In this document: one piece after another, positions 1 to 8,397 of the stretch
Layout of the letters: every line of letters begins with the position of its first letter
Numbering within the stretch: the first letter of the stretch is position 1
From: Rhodoferax antarcticus ANT.BR
GTDB taxonomy: Bacteria; Pseudomonadota; Gammaproteobacteria; Burkholderiales; Burkholderiaceae_C
Assembly (NCBI RefSeq): GCF_001938565.1
Contig: NZ_MSYM01000018.1
Location: 310,001-374,000 of the forward strand
Reading direction: 5' to 3'
Length of the DNA: 64,000 nucleotides
Notes under the pieces: generated by a model
Seen by the model: the letters and a program-made list of their open reading frames with translations, nothing else
What the model was told of the DNA's origin: nothing
Databases searched by the model: none
Program-made: the position numbers and the translations under genes

Positions 1-118
1 CCAGATGCATGGTCTTGGTGAAAACCTGCCCCTCCAGAGGCTAAGGCTGAACTTAGAATGCCCCGTTACCCTTTTATCAACCCGCCGAATCCCGGCATTG
101 TCCCAAGGAAGCTACTGT

Positions 119-886
119 ATGAAAAAACTCCTGCTTGCTGCTGCCATCAGCGCCATGTGCGTGACCGCCTTTGCCGCTGGCAAAGACCTCAAGGTCGCCA
201 TCGACGCTACCTACGAGCCCTTCACCTACAAAACTCCAGACGGCAAGCCCACCGGTTTTGACGTGGACATTGCCAGCGCCATCTGCGAAGAGATCAAACG
301 CACCTGCGTGTTTGTCGAACAGCCCTGGGACGGCATGATCCCCGGTCTGATGGCCAAAAAATACGACGTGATCATCAGTTCAATGTCAATCACCGCAGAG
401 CGTCTGAAGCAGGTGGACTTCACCGACAAGTACTACAACACGCCAAGCCGCGTGGTGCTCAAGAAAGACGTGAAGTACAGCGGTCCGGAATCCATCAAGG
501 GTAAAAAAATCGGTGTTCTGAAGGCCTCCACTCAAGAAAAATACGCCTTGGGCGAGCTCAAGACCAAGGGTGTGGAAATCGTGTCGTATGACGCTCAAGA
601 CCAGGTTTACCTGGACATCAAAGCGGGTCGGCTCGACGGCACCGTGGCTGACATTCTGGAAGTGGGTGGTGGCTTCCTGAGCAAGCCGGGCGGTGAGGCT
701 TATGAGCTCAAGGGTGACGAGCTTCACATTCCCAAGTACTTTGGCACTGGTGCTGGTGTGGCGCTGCGCAAAGGCCAGGGCGAGCTCAAGGGCCAGATCA
801 GCGCTGCCATCAAGACCATTCGTGCCAACGGCAAGTACAAGGCCATCAACGACAAGTACTTCACGTTTGACGTTTACGGTAAGTAA
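119..886 (+). CDS. aotJ: Periplasmic arginine/ornithine-type substrate-binding protein of an ABC importer
   Basis: Solute-binding protein of the polar amino acid family (SBP_bac_3; ArgT/HisJ/AotJ type) that delivers basic amino acids to the membrane permeases. The first ~20 residues (MKKLLLAAAISAMCVTAFAA) are a typical Sec signal peptide. The mature start DLKVAIDATYEPFTY and the later GFDVDIA and VDFTDKYY segments are characteristic of the family, and the 255-residue length is usual. The ATG at 119 is chosen over an earlier in-frame ATG because it gives the signal peptide and has an AAGGAAG ribosome site about 8 nt upstream. It is first in a five-gene operon with two permeases, a desuccinylase-family protein and the ATPase, the order of Pseudomonas aeruginosa aotJQMOP. 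Exact substrate is inferred from operon order. Confidence 0.9.
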   Translation: MKKLLLAAAISAMCVTAFAAGKDLKVAIDATYEPFTYKTPDGKPTGFDVDIASAICEEIKRTCVFVEQPWDGMIPGLMAKKYDVIISSMSITAERLKQVDFTDKYYNTPSRVVLKKDVKYSGPESIKGKKIGVLKASTQEKYALGELKTKGVEIVSYDAQDQVYLDIKAGRLDGTVADILEVGGGFLSKPGGEAYELKGDELHIPKYFGTGAGVALRKGQGELKGQISAAIKTIRANGKYKAINDKYFTFDVYGK

Positions 887-916
887 ACCCCGTCCGGCGG
901 CCCAACTACCCACCCG

Positions 917-1603
917 ATGCAAGCCTACTTTTGGGGCATCCTGCAAGGCGCTGTGCTAACGGTGGGGGTGTCGTTACTGGCGCTGTTGGTCGCCATCATT
1001 TTTGGGCTGGCCGGTGCTGCGGCCAAACTCTCGGGCAAGCCAGTCCTGGTCGGGCTGGCGACCCTCTACAGCACCATCATTCGTGGTATTCCTGACCTGG
1101 TGCTGATGCTGCTGGTGTTTTACGGCGGCACCATTGGCATCAACACGCTGCTTGAAAAATTGGGCAGCGAAGCCACCGTGGACATCAACCCGTTCATGGC
1201 AGGCGTGCTGACCATCGGTTTTATTTATGGCGCGTACATGACCGAGACCTTCCGGGGCGCGATTCTCTCCATCCCCAAGGGGCAGATGGAGGCCGCTTGG
1301 GCGTTTGGCATGAGCCGTTTCCAGACCTTTTTTCGCATCACGCTACCCCAAATGGTGCGCTATGCCCTGCCCGGTTTTACCAATAACTGGCTAGTGCTGA
1401 TCAAGTCCACCGCGCTGATCAGCCTGATTGGCTTGCAGGAAATGACTTACCTCGCCAAGCAAGCCAGCGCCGCCACCCGCTCGCCGTTCATCTTTTTCAT
1501 GTTCACCGGGGCACTGTTCCTGATCTATACATCGGTGTCGCTGTTTGTTCTTAAAAAGGTCAACGCCCGCTACAGCCTGGGTTCCAAGCGAGTGCAGTTG
1601 TAA
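917..1603 (+). CDS. aotQ: Amino acid ABC transporter permease, HisQ/AotQ type
   Basis: Inner-membrane permease of the His/Glu/Gln/Arg/opine family, 228 residues. It begins with a long hydrophobic helix and carries the family EAA loop (about residues 115-140, around GAILSIPKGQMEAAWAFGMS), which docks to the ATPase. It lies 30 nt after the binding-protein gene, and its stop overlaps the start of the next permease, so the two are probably translationally coupled. Role in arginine/ornithine uptake follows from the operon order; the sequence alone shows only a polar amino acid permease. Confidence 0.9.
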   Translation: MQAYFWGILQGAVLTVGVSLLALLVAIIFGLAGAAAKLSGKPVLVGLATLYSTIIRGIPDLVLMLLVFYGGTIGINTLLEKLGSEATVDINPFMAGVLTIGFIYGAYMTETFRGAILSIPKGQMEAAWAFGMSRFQTFFRITLPQMVRYALPGFTNNWLVLIKSTALISLIGLQEMTYLAKQASAATRSPFIFFMFTGALFLIYTSVSLFVLKKVNARYSLGSKRVQL

Positions 1604-2316
1604 TGGAATGGGCTGTCATTTTTGAGCCGGAGAATCTGGCGCTGTTTGGCAACGGCATCGTGATCACACTGTGGCTGCTGTTTGCCTCGCTGGCCATTGG
1701 TGGCATTGCGGCGGTGATTTTTGCGCTGATCCTCACTGGCCCCTGGGCAACCCTGCGCTGGATCGTCAGCGCCTACACCTTTGTGATTCGCGGCACGCCG
1801 CTGCTGATTCAGGTGTATCTGATCTATTACGGCCTGGGTCAGTTGGAGTGGATTCAGGCGCGTTGGGACAGCATCTGGCCGTGGACGTATTTCAAGGAAC
1901 CGTTCTTCTGCGCGCTGCTGGCCTTTAGCCTCAACACCGCGGCCTACACCGCCGAAATGTTGGCCGGGGCCATTCGCGAAACCAGCGCTGGCGAGATCGA
2001 AGCCGCCCACGCTTACGGCATGAGCCGCTTTCAGACCATGCTGCGCATTGTCTTGCCCAGCGCCATGCGCCGCACCCTGCCCGCCTACAGCAACGAAGTG
2101 GTGATGATGCTACACGCCACCAGCCTGGCCAGCGCGGTGCCCAACATGCTCGATGTCACTTCTGCCGCCAGCCGCATCTACGCCACCTATTACCTGCCGT
2201 TTGAAGCCTATCTGGCCGCCGCCGCCATTTACCTGACCGCCTCTTTTGCGCTGATTGGCTTCTTTCGCTTCAGCGAAGGGCGCCTGCTGGCGTACCTGAC
2301 ACCCCAAAAGCATTAA
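1603..2316 (+). CDS. aotM: Amino acid ABC transporter permease, HisM/AotM type
   Basis: Second permease of the importer, 237 residues, with several membrane helices. It has the TFVIRGTPLLIQVYLIYYG segment typical of HisM-like permeases and an EAA loop near residues 125-150 (AGAIRETSAGEIEAAHAYG). The ATG at 1603 overlaps the TAA of the preceding gene by one base, so it is probably made at a fixed ratio with AotQ. It is followed after 37 nt by the desuccinylase-family gene. Confidence 0.9.
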   Translation: MEWAVIFEPENLALFGNGIVITLWLLFASLAIGGIAAVIFALILTGPWATLRWIVSAYTFVIRGTPLLIQVYLIYYGLGQLEWIQARWDSIWPWTYFKEPFFCALLAFSLNTAAYTAEMLAGAIRETSAGEIEAAHAYGMSRFQTMLRIVLPSAMRRTLPAYSNEVVMMLHATSLASAVPNMLDVTSAASRIYATYYLPFEAYLAAAAIYLTASFALIGFFRFSEGRLLAYLTPQKH

Positions 2317-2353
2317 AAGCTGTTTGTAATCACCAACGTGAGCCACTTTGACC

Positions 2354-3484
2354 ATGCAGCGCATTGATCACCCCCTGTTGTCGCCCAGCCTGGGAAGCTT
2401 CAAGACCCTCAGCAGTTTTCACTTTGGGCAGCCTGGTTCGGGCACCAAAATCTACATTCAGGCCAGTTTGCACGCCGAAGAACTGCCCGGCATGCTGGTG
2501 GCGCACCATCTGCGCGCTGCGCTTGAAGCGGCCGATGCGCAGGGGCTGATCAGCGGCGAGGTGGTACTGGTGCCGGTGGCCAACCCGATTGGCCTGGCGC
2601 AGCGCCTGGACCACAAGCCCATGGGCCGCTTTGAGCTCGACACCTCTGAAAACTTCAACCGCCATTACCCGGACCTAGCCAGTGCAGTGGCCCCGGTGGT
2701 GATGAACGGCCTGACTGACGACGCCCAGGCCAATGTCAATCTGGTGCGCCAAGCCATGCGCGACCACCTGCAGGCCTGGACGCCGAACACCGAACTGCAA
2801 AGCCTGCGCAAAACCCTGCTGCTGCTGGCGCATGATGCCGACTATGTGCTGGACCTGCATTGCGACTGCGAAGGCGTGCTGCACTTCTACACCGAAGAGC
2901 CCTGTTGGCCGCAAATGGCCGAGCTGGCGTACTACCTGCGCAGCCGCACCATTTTGCTGGCGCGCAATTCGGGCAACCGGCCGTTTGACGAGTGCCTGTC
3001 CAGCGCCTGGTGGCAGTTATCAGAGAAGCTGCAGGCCGCAGGCAGCACGGCACCGCTGCCGCAGGGCTGCTGCAGCACCACCATCGAGCTGCGCGGCGAA
3101 CTGGATGTGAGCCATGCCTGGGCGCAACAAGACGCCCAAGCTATTGCTTATTGGCTACAAACTCTGGGCGTCTGGGCCTGTAATGAGGCACCCGAAGTGC
3201 CTGAGCCGCTGTGCCAAGCCACGCCGCTGGCGGGTTCCGAGAGCCTGTACGCCCGCGCGCCCGGCGTGGTGGTGTTTGCCGTCGAGCCCGGCCAGCTGTT
3301 GGCCAAGGGCGATCTGGTAGCCGAGGTTATCGACCCGATTGAAGGGCGTGTGGAGCGCGTCGTGGCCGGTGTGGATGGCCTGTTTTACGCCCGCATCCGC
3401 GACCGCTACATCACCGCCGGGGGTGAGTTGGGCAAGATCGCCGGTGCGCAAGCGTTTCGCTCCGGCGAACTGCTGGGGGCCTGA
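2354..3484 (+). CDS. aotO: Succinylglutamate desuccinylase/aspartoacylase-family protein embedded in the ABC operon
   Basis: Zinc-carboxypeptidase-like protein of the AstE/AspA family, ~376 residues. The early segment [18 protein letters not shown] holds the first zinc-ligand pair (H..E), and [15 protein letters not shown] holds the later zinc-binding histidine. The C-terminal third resembles the beta domain common in this family. The ATG at 2354 is taken as start; a TTG lies two codons upstream and no strong ribosome site decides between them. Position between permease and ATPase genes matches aotO of P. aeruginosa, whose role is not essential for transport. The enzymatic substrate is unknown. 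It lies 2 nt before aotP. Confidence 0.8.
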   Translation: MQRIDHPLLSPSLGSFKTLSSFHFGQPGSGTKIYIQASLHAEELPGMLVAHHLRAALEAADAQGLISGEVVLVPVANPIGLAQRLDHKPMGRFELDTSENFNRHYPDLASAVAPVVMNGLTDDAQANVNLVRQAMRDHLQAWTPNTELQSLRKTLLLLAHDADYVLDLHCDCEGVLHFYTEEPCWPQMAELAYYLRSRTILLARNSGNRPFDECLSSAWWQLSEKLQAAGSTAPLPQGCCSTTIELRGELDVSHAWAQQDAQAIAYWLQTLGVWACNEAPEVPEPLCQATPLAGSESLYARAPGVVVFAVEPGQLLAKGDLVAEVIDPIEGRVERVVAGVDGLFYARIRDRYITAGGELGKIAGAQAFRSGELLGA

Positions 3485-3486
3485 AC

Positions 3487-4266
3487 ATGACCACTGCCAC
3501 CACCCTCAAACTCCAGGTTGAAAACATCCACAAGCGCTTTGGCAGCAATGAAGTGCTCAAAGGTGTGTCGCTCACCGCGCATGCGGGTGATGTGATCAGC
3601 ATCATTGGCAGCTCGGGCTCGGGCAAAAGCACTTTTTTGCGCTGCATCAATATGCTGGAGAAGCCGCATCAGGGCCGCATCAACGTGGCTGGTGAAGAGC
3701 TGCACCTCACCCCCAGTGCCAACGGCGAGCTGCACGCGGCCAACCCGAAACAGCTGGCACGCCTGCGCACCAAGCTGGCCATGGTGTTCCAGCACTTCAA
3801 CCTTTGGGCGCACATGACAGTGCTGCAAAACATCATCGAAGCCCCGGTGCATGTGATGAAGGTGCCGCATGACCAGGCGGTGGACACTGCCCGCAAATAC
3901 CTCGCCAAGGTGGGGCTGCAAGGCAAGGAAGACGCTTACCCGGCGCACCTCAGCGGCGGCCAGCAGCAGCGCGTGGCAATTGCCAGAGCGCTGGCCATGG
4001 AGCCCGAGGTGATGCTGTTTGACGAGCCCACCAGCGCACTCGACCCCGAACTGGTGTCAGAAGTGCTCAAAGTCATGAAAAACCTGGCGCTGGAAGGCCG
4101 CACCATGGTGGTGGTCACGCATGAAATGGGTTTTGCTCGCGAAGTGTCCAACCACCTGATCTTCTTGCACAAAGGTGTGATTGAAGAAGAAGGCAACCCA
4201 TCCCATGTGCTCTCCAACCCCAAGAGCGTGCGCCTGGCGCAGTTTTTATCGGGCAGCCTGAAATAA
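3487..4266 (+). CDS. aotP: Amino acid ABC transporter ATP-binding protein, HisP/AotP type
   Basis: Cytoplasmic ATPase of the importer, 259 residues. Walker [10 protein letters not shown] is near residues 42-50, the signature LSGGQQQR near 156-163 and Walker [15 protein letters not shown] near 176-189, with a conserved switch histidine in VVTHEMGFA. The insertion between Walker A and the Q-loop (about 70-95) is typical of the HisP/AotP subgroup. It is last in the operon. No clear hairpin terminator is visible; the 3' flank carries an inverted copy of the dispersed 45-bp repeat. Confidence 0.93.
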   Translation: MTTATTLKLQVENIHKRFGSNEVLKGVSLTAHAGDVISIIGSSGSGKSTFLRCINMLEKPHQGRINVAGEELHLTPSANGELHAANPKQLARLRTKLAMVFQHFNLWAHMTVLQNIIEAPVHVMKVPHDQAVDTARKYLAKVGLQGKEDAYPAHLSGGQQQRVAIARALAMEPEVMLFDEPTSALDPELVSEVLKVMKNLALEGRTMVVVTHEMGFAREVSNHLIFLHKGVIEEEGNPSHVLSNPKSVRLAQFLSGSLK

Positions 4267-4271
4267 GCATC

Positions 4272-4314
4272 AAAACAGGCTTCAGCCCTAATACCTAAAG
4301 GGTTGATAGCTATT
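4272..4314 (-). repeat. Dispersed ~45-bp repeat, copy 1 (inverted)
   Basis: Read on the minus strand this starts with AATAGCTATC and contains AGGGCTGAAGCCTGTTTT, matching the frame of the family (TAGCT, ~20 nt spacer, GGGCTagaggC, T-run). It is one of the more diverged copies and fills the gap between aotP and the next gene. Confidence 0.6.
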
Positions 4315-4343
4315 GTTTTTAATTTTCTAGAAAGGGCTTGGCC

Positions 4344-5573
4344 GTGACCCCTATCCAAAGGTTGACACGCTTTGCAACGCGACGTCAATGGCTGAGCGCT
4401 GCACTGGCTGCCACGTGGGGCGCGGCGTGGCCTCAAGTCGATGCCGCGACCCAGCAGGCAGTTGCGCCCCCACTGCTGCCCAGGCCGCTGCAATTTCCAT
4501 GCGATCTGGGCAGCCACCCCGAGACCGCCATTGAGTGGTGGTATGTCACAGGTGCCTTGCAGGCACCGGGCAATGTGACGCTGGGGTTCCAGTTGACGTT
4601 TTTCCGCTCGCGCGTGCCCAACACGCAAGCCATGCGCTCCCGCTTTGCCGCCAAGCAACTGTTTTTTGCCCACGCCGCCGTTACCGATGTAGCTGGCAAG
4701 CGCCTGCTGCACGACCAGCGCATTGCGCGCAGCGGCGACGCGCCAGAGCTGGATCTAGCCCAGGCCAGCGAGACCGATACCGACGTGCGCCTGCGCGACT
4801 GGTCACTGGTTCGCACCGGCGAGGTGTATCTGGCCAAAGCCGTGGGCAGCGACTTTGCCTTGAACCTCACGCTGCGCGAGACACAGCCACTGCTGTTACA
4901 AGGTGATCAAGGCTTTTCACGCAAGGGGCCGCTGCCTGAGCAGGCCAGCTTTTATTACAGCCTGCCACAACTGGCCGTCACCGGGCAGGTGACGCTTTCC
5001 GGCAAGGTACTACCAGTCACCGGGCGCGCCTGGCTAGACCATGAGTGGAGCCAGTCGATCATGCCGCCACAGGCCGTGGGCTGGGACTGGACTGGCGTGA
5101 ACCTGAACGACGGCGGCGCGCTCACCTTGTTTAGGCTGCGAGACAAGGTAGGCGGCTCCGTCTGGGCGGGTGGCTCATGGCGCAAAGCGGGTGCCACCCA
5201 GGCCGTGATCCTGACATCCGAGCAAGTGGTGTTCAAGCCTGAGCGTCTTTGGAAAAGCCCCAGCAGCGGCACCACTTATCCGGTGGAATGGTCGCTAAGT
5301 ATTCTGGGGCTGAGGAAGCTTACGGGCCCATCGGGTTTGGCGGGTTCGACAGGCATGCCCGAAACAGCGCCAATTCCGGGTGCGATGACTTCCGCCACAG
5401 AACCTCTGCACTTCACGCTGCGCGCGCTGATTGACAACCAAGAACTCGACAGCAGCCGCTCCACCGGGGCGATCTACTGGGAGGGTTTGAGTGACCTGTT
5501 GGACGCACAAGGCCAGCCAGTGGGCCGAGGCTATCTGGAAATGACGGGTTACTCCAAGCCTCTTATCCTTTGA
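4344..5573 (+). CDS. AttH-like secreted lipocalin-domain protein (carotenoid 1,2-hydratase-like fold)
   Basis: Predicted exported protein of ~409 residues. The N-terminus has a twin-arginine-like motif (RRQWLSAALAATWG) before a hydrophobic stretch, suggesting Tat or Sec export. The body has family blocks IEWWYVTGAL, FFAHAAVTD, KGPLPEQASFYYSLPQL, WLDHEWS and GWDWTGVNLNDGGALTLF, recognised from AttH/predicted secreted hydrolase proteins. These share a fold with CrtC but lack true CrtC blocks, so despite nearby crt/bch genes I do not call it crtC. GTG at 4344 is preferred over TTG at 4338 because an AAAGGG site lies 7 nt upstream of the GTG. Function unknown. In other Burkholderiales such genes often sit by FtsX-type ABC genes, which is not the case here. 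Confidence 0.75.
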   Translation: MTPIQRLTRFATRRQWLSAALAATWGAAWPQVDAATQQAVAPPLLPRPLQFPCDLGSHPETAIEWWYVTGALQAPGNVTLGFQLTFFRSRVPNTQAMRSRFAAKQLFFAHAAVTDVAGKRLLHDQRIARSGDAPELDLAQASETDTDVRLRDWSLVRTGEVYLAKAVGSDFALNLTLRETQPLLLQGDQGFSRKGPLPEQASFYYSLPQLAVTGQVTLSGKVLPVTGRAWLDHEWSQSIMPPQAVGWDWTGVNLNDGGALTLFRLRDKVGGSVWAGGSWRKAGATQAVILTSEQVVFKPERLWKSPSSGTTYPVEWSLSILGLRKLTGPSGLAGSTGMPETAPIPGAMTSATEPLHFTLRALIDNQELDSSRSTGAIYWEGLSDLLDAQGQPVGRGYLEMTGYSKPLIL

Positions 5574-5602
5574 GCCCCTTAGCCTTTGAGCCTTTGGCAG
5601 AA

Positions 5603-5855
5603 ATCAGGCTGCCGGGTCACCTGCCTACGCGGCTGTCCCCCGGCCTGCGGCCGCCTCCTTGATGCCGCTGCGCCAAATGACCCGACAGCCTGATCCTTCA
5701 CGCAGTTTTGGTATGCGATGCGCCGGAACAGCCGAAGTCACAGGGCGAGTGCGCTGCAATGGGTGGCGTAGCGTGGACTTGGGGTTTTGCCAAATCAAGG
5801 AGGAGGCCCAAAGGGCCGGGGGACAGCCGCGTAGTCGACCATCGCAGCGCACTCG
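5603..5855. repeat. Intergenic region with interleaved inverted repeats
   Basis: This gap between the AttH-like gene and bchJ holds no convincing gene. It contains at least three inverted repeats: 5603-5619 with 5678-5694 (17 bp, one mismatch), 5625-5645 with 5814-5834 (21 bp, perfect, extended imperfectly inward through a shared CCTCCTTGAT), and 5746-5757 with 5844-5855 (12 bp, perfect). The first two interleave rather than nest. It may be a miniature mobile element or palindromic repeat cluster. Confidence 0.75.
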
Positions 5856-5972
5856 ACCGCGCACACCCAAAACGCTGACTTGCAAAAGCCACTTCCAGTA
5901 GGCGGGTAGCTCCAATGGTCAGCAGCCAACTAGCCACCGCGCAATCAGCCTCAACGTGAGCTCAGACTGACA

Positions 5973-6575
5973 TCAATTCCAGCGCAATTCAAACCGACAG
6001 GCAGCATCACCCTGGGCTTCGCAGGCGGTTTCTTCGACCTTGGTTTTGGGGTGCACCAGCACCTGAAACAGCCGCTCAAACGTGGCCGAATAGAAGTCGC
6101 ACACCGGCAGTTCGGTGCGCACCTCGCGGCACAGCGGGTTGTTGCGTATGGTCAGCACCACCGTCTCGCCCACCTCATAACTGAACTCGCCGCTACCGGC
6201 AAAGGTCCAGCTATGGCCACCAATGGTTTTCAGCAGCAGGCGTGCTGAAATCGCGGCCGGCAAAGCCTTGAAAACTACCTGGGCAAATTTGGGGATGCGG
6301 TTGGCCAGCAAGTAGTCAGCCGTTTTCAGACCGGCCTTCCAGGTGATGTCAGCACAAGCCGACTGCCCGAGCTGACCGCGCAGCACATTGTGCAGACGCA
6401 GCACCTCGGCCTCATTCACCATTTTTTCGGGCAGTTTGACCAAGTAGTGACCCAAGCCAGCCTGTTCAAACAGGCCCGCTGTCACATCTGGACCCAAGGT
6501 TTCGCGAAGTGTTTCGGCCACCCGAATAATCGCGTTGGGGCCGATACGACCCGCAACGCCCTCAGCCGAACTCAT
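5973..6575 (-). CDS. bchJ: Bacteriochlorophyll C-8 vinyl-group protein BchJ (V4R domain)
   Basis: About 200 residues with a V4R (4-vinyl reductase) domain in the C-terminal half, ending ETACEAQGDAACRFELRW, where the two cysteines resemble the conserved V4R pattern. BchJ was named as 4-vinyl protochlorophyllide reductase; later work favours an auxiliary role in the pathway. The ATG at 6575 is chosen because it overlaps the bchE stop as TGATG, an obvious coupling, whereas an upstream in-frame start would lie deep inside bchE. It is co-transcribed with bchE. No terminator was recognised downstream; the gap holds inverted repeats. Confidence 0.85.
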   Translation of the reverse strand: MSSAEGVAGRIGPNAIIRVAETLRETLGPDVTAGLFEQAGLGHYLVKLPEKMVNEAEVLRLHNVLRGQLGQSACADITWKAGLKTADYLLANRIPKFAQVVFKALPAAISARLLLKTIGGHSWTFAGSGEFSYEVGETVVLTIRNNPLCREVRTELPVCDFYSATFERLFQVLVHPKTKVEETACEAQGDAACRFELRWN

Positions 6576-8263
6576 CAGTATTTGGCCATTTCTTCTTCGG
6601 TCATCTGATCCTTGCCTCCACCACAAGCAGAAACTGCCTGCGCTGTCGCTGTCGCTGCCGCTGCCGCTGTGGCAATAGCCTCGGCGGCGATCAATTCGCC
6701 CTTCTTGCGGCGCATCTCGATCTTCGGACCGTGCATCGTCACCCAGCCTTCGTCAGCTTCGGCCACCAGCTCGGCATCCGGACGCTCGCGGCGGGTGGCG
6801 CTTTCGAACTTGAAGTCCACCTTCTTCTTGCTCTGTGGGCCCCAGTAACCAACGCGACCCAGGTCGTAGAACTTGCGCTCAAAACTGCTCTTCAGGAACG
6901 CTTTCAGGCAGCCCATCAGGTACCTGCGGCGCACCGGGTCGCGCGTCCAGGGGTACTGAAGGAAGGTCTTGTTCATGAAGAACCGACGGTAGTTTTTCAT
7001 CACCCCGTCCAGCAACTCGGCGCGGTCCATGGCGTCGGGCTTCATGATAGGGGTCACAAAGTTGTATTTGTCGTAGTCAAACACTTCCACCTTGTCGCCC
7101 AGTTCCTGGAACAAATCCGAGAACGGCCAGGGGGTGTACATCGCCCAGTTGGCCAAGTCGGGGTTCCAGTCGCGGGTCATTCGATAGGTCTCCTCAATGG
7201 TCTCGGCGGTTTCGTTCTCCAAGCCAACGATGAACTGGGCTTCGGTCACGATACCGGCTTCACGCAGCAGGCGAATAGCCTTCTTGTTCTGATCGATCGT
7301 GGTTTCTTTGTTGAAGCGGTCCAGCTGCAGCTGTGCGGCAGCTTCAGTGCCCAGCGAGATGTGGATCAAGCCCGCCTTGCGGTACATCGGCAGCAGTTTT
7401 TCGTCACGCAGAATGTCGGTCACGCGAGTGTTGATTCCCCACAACACCGGCAAATTGCGCTCAATGAGTTCTTCGCAGAACTGGATGAACTTTTTGCGGT
7501 GAATGGTGGGCTCTTCGTCGGCCAGAATAAAGAAGCCGATCTTGTGGTTCTTCACCAAGTCCTCGATCTCGTCCACCACCTTCTTTGGGTCGCGAATACG
7601 GTAGTCGCGCCAGAACTTCCACTGGCTGCAAAAGCTGCAAGTGAACGGGCAACCACGCGCAAAGTTGGGAATAGCCACCCGCACATTCAACGGGGTGTAC
7701 AGGTACTTGCTCCAGTCCAGAATGCTCCAGTCTGGGGTGATGGTGTCCAGGTCAGCAATCGGCGGCTCGGCCACGGTGGAGACAATCTTGCCTTCTTGGT
7801 TAATGAACGCAATGCCCGGCACCGATTCCCGGTTTTCCAGGAAGTTGCCGGCATCGACCGCTTTCACCAGGTTCAGGAAAACCTTCTCCCCCTCGCCGCG
7901 CACCACGGCATCAATCCAGGGCGACTCGCCTAGCACCTGCGAGAACATGAAAGTGCCATGAATGCCACCCAGCACGGTAATCACGTTCGGGTTCACTTCC
8001 TTGGCCACCTGCAACAGGCGCTGCGCCTTGTAGATCGACGGCGTGATCGAGGTGCAACCCACGATGTCGGCATTGATCTCAGCGAACTTTTTGCGCATCA
8101 CCTCGTCGTCCAGGTCCAGCGTCATTGCATCGACAAAAATCACGTCGGTGTAACCGCCCGCCTTCAGAAAACCATTCAGGTAGGCAACCCAGGCTGGTGG
8201 CCAGGTGCCGGCAATTTCGGCACCGCCGGAATGGTAGTTGGGGTGAACAAGCAAAATGCGCAT
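6575..8263 (-). CDS. bchE: Mg-protoporphyrin IX monomethyl ester oxidative cyclase, oxygen-independent
   Basis: B12-dependent radical SAM enzyme that closes the isocyclic E ring of bacteriochlorophyll under anaerobic conditions, 562 residues. The N-terminal cobalamin-binding domain covers about residues 1-140. The radical SAM cluster motif CPFTCSFC gives C205, C209 and C212 (CX3CX2C), followed by the TIM-barrel and a C-terminal extension. The last 40 residues include an alanine-rich run (about 530-550), likely disordered. It starts at ATG 8263 just downstream of a palindromic operator that fits PpsR/CrtJ, so repression by oxygen is expected. It is coupled to bchJ. A phototrophic lifestyle is strongly implied. 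Confidence 0.93.
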   Translation of the reverse strand: MRILLVHPNYHSGGAEIAGTWPPAWVAYLNGFLKAGGYTDVIFVDAMTLDLDDEVMRKKFAEINADIVGCTSITPSIYKAQRLLQVAKEVNPNVITVLGGIHGTFMFSQVLGESPWIDAVVRGEGEKVFLNLVKAVDAGNFLENRESVPGIAFINQEGKIVSTVAEPPIADLDTITPDWSILDWSKYLYTPLNVRVAIPNFARGCPFTCSFCSQWKFWRDYRIRDPKKVVDEIEDLVKNHKIGFFILADEEPTIHRKKFIQFCEELIERNLPVLWGINTRVTDILRDEKLLPMYRKAGLIHISLGTEAAAQLQLDRFNKETTIDQNKKAIRLLREAGIVTEAQFIVGLENETAETIEETYRMTRDWNPDLANWAMYTPWPFSDLFQELGDKVEVFDYDKYNFVTPIMKPDAMDRAELLDGVMKNYRRFFMNKTFLQYPWTRDPVRRRYLMGCLKAFLKSSFERKFYDLGRVGYWGPQSKKKVDFKFESATRRERPDAELVAEADEGWVTMHGPKIEMRRKKGELIAAEAIATAAAAATATAQAVSACGGGKDQMTEEEMAKY

Positions 8264-8306
8264 AACTTTTCCTGTAAGTTGAGGGGTCGGGTTAATGTGC
8301 CTAGGA

Positions 8307-8347
8307 TGTCAGTTTCTGACATTGATGAATGTCAACTTTTGTTGACA
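8307..8347 (-). promoter_or_regulatory. PpsR/CrtJ-type operator pair upstream of bchE
   Basis: Two palindromes lie 44-84 nt before the bchE start. The 18-nt TGTCAACTTTTGTTGACA at 8330-8347 is a perfect fit to the known TGT-N12-ACA target of PpsR/CrtJ. TGTCAGTTTCTGACA at 8307-8321 is a tighter palindrome with a 9-nt centre. They sit between the crtI stop and the bchE start, so bchE-bchJ probably has its own redox/light-controlled promoter. Assignment to PpsR is by motif; no regulator gene is in the window. Confidence 0.75.
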
Positions 8348-8397
8348 TTCGGGCACCGTTTTGACTTAAGGCAATACCTGGCCGCAGTGGCGCTGCG

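Noticed and set aside
386..946. Long minus-strand open frame opposite aotJ, and many similar ones opposite mutS, bchE and the helicase
   Set aside because: They mirror codon bias of high-GC genes on the other strand and match no family.
3138..3182. Possible copy of the dispersed repeat in aotO
   Set aside because: Short similarity (AAGCTATTGCTTATT) without the GGGCTAGAGG part.
4344..5573. crtC (hydroxyneurosporene synthase), suggested by nearby bch/crt genes
   Set aside because: The conserved blocks are those of AttH-like secreted proteins, and it has an export signal; CrtC-specific segments are not seen.
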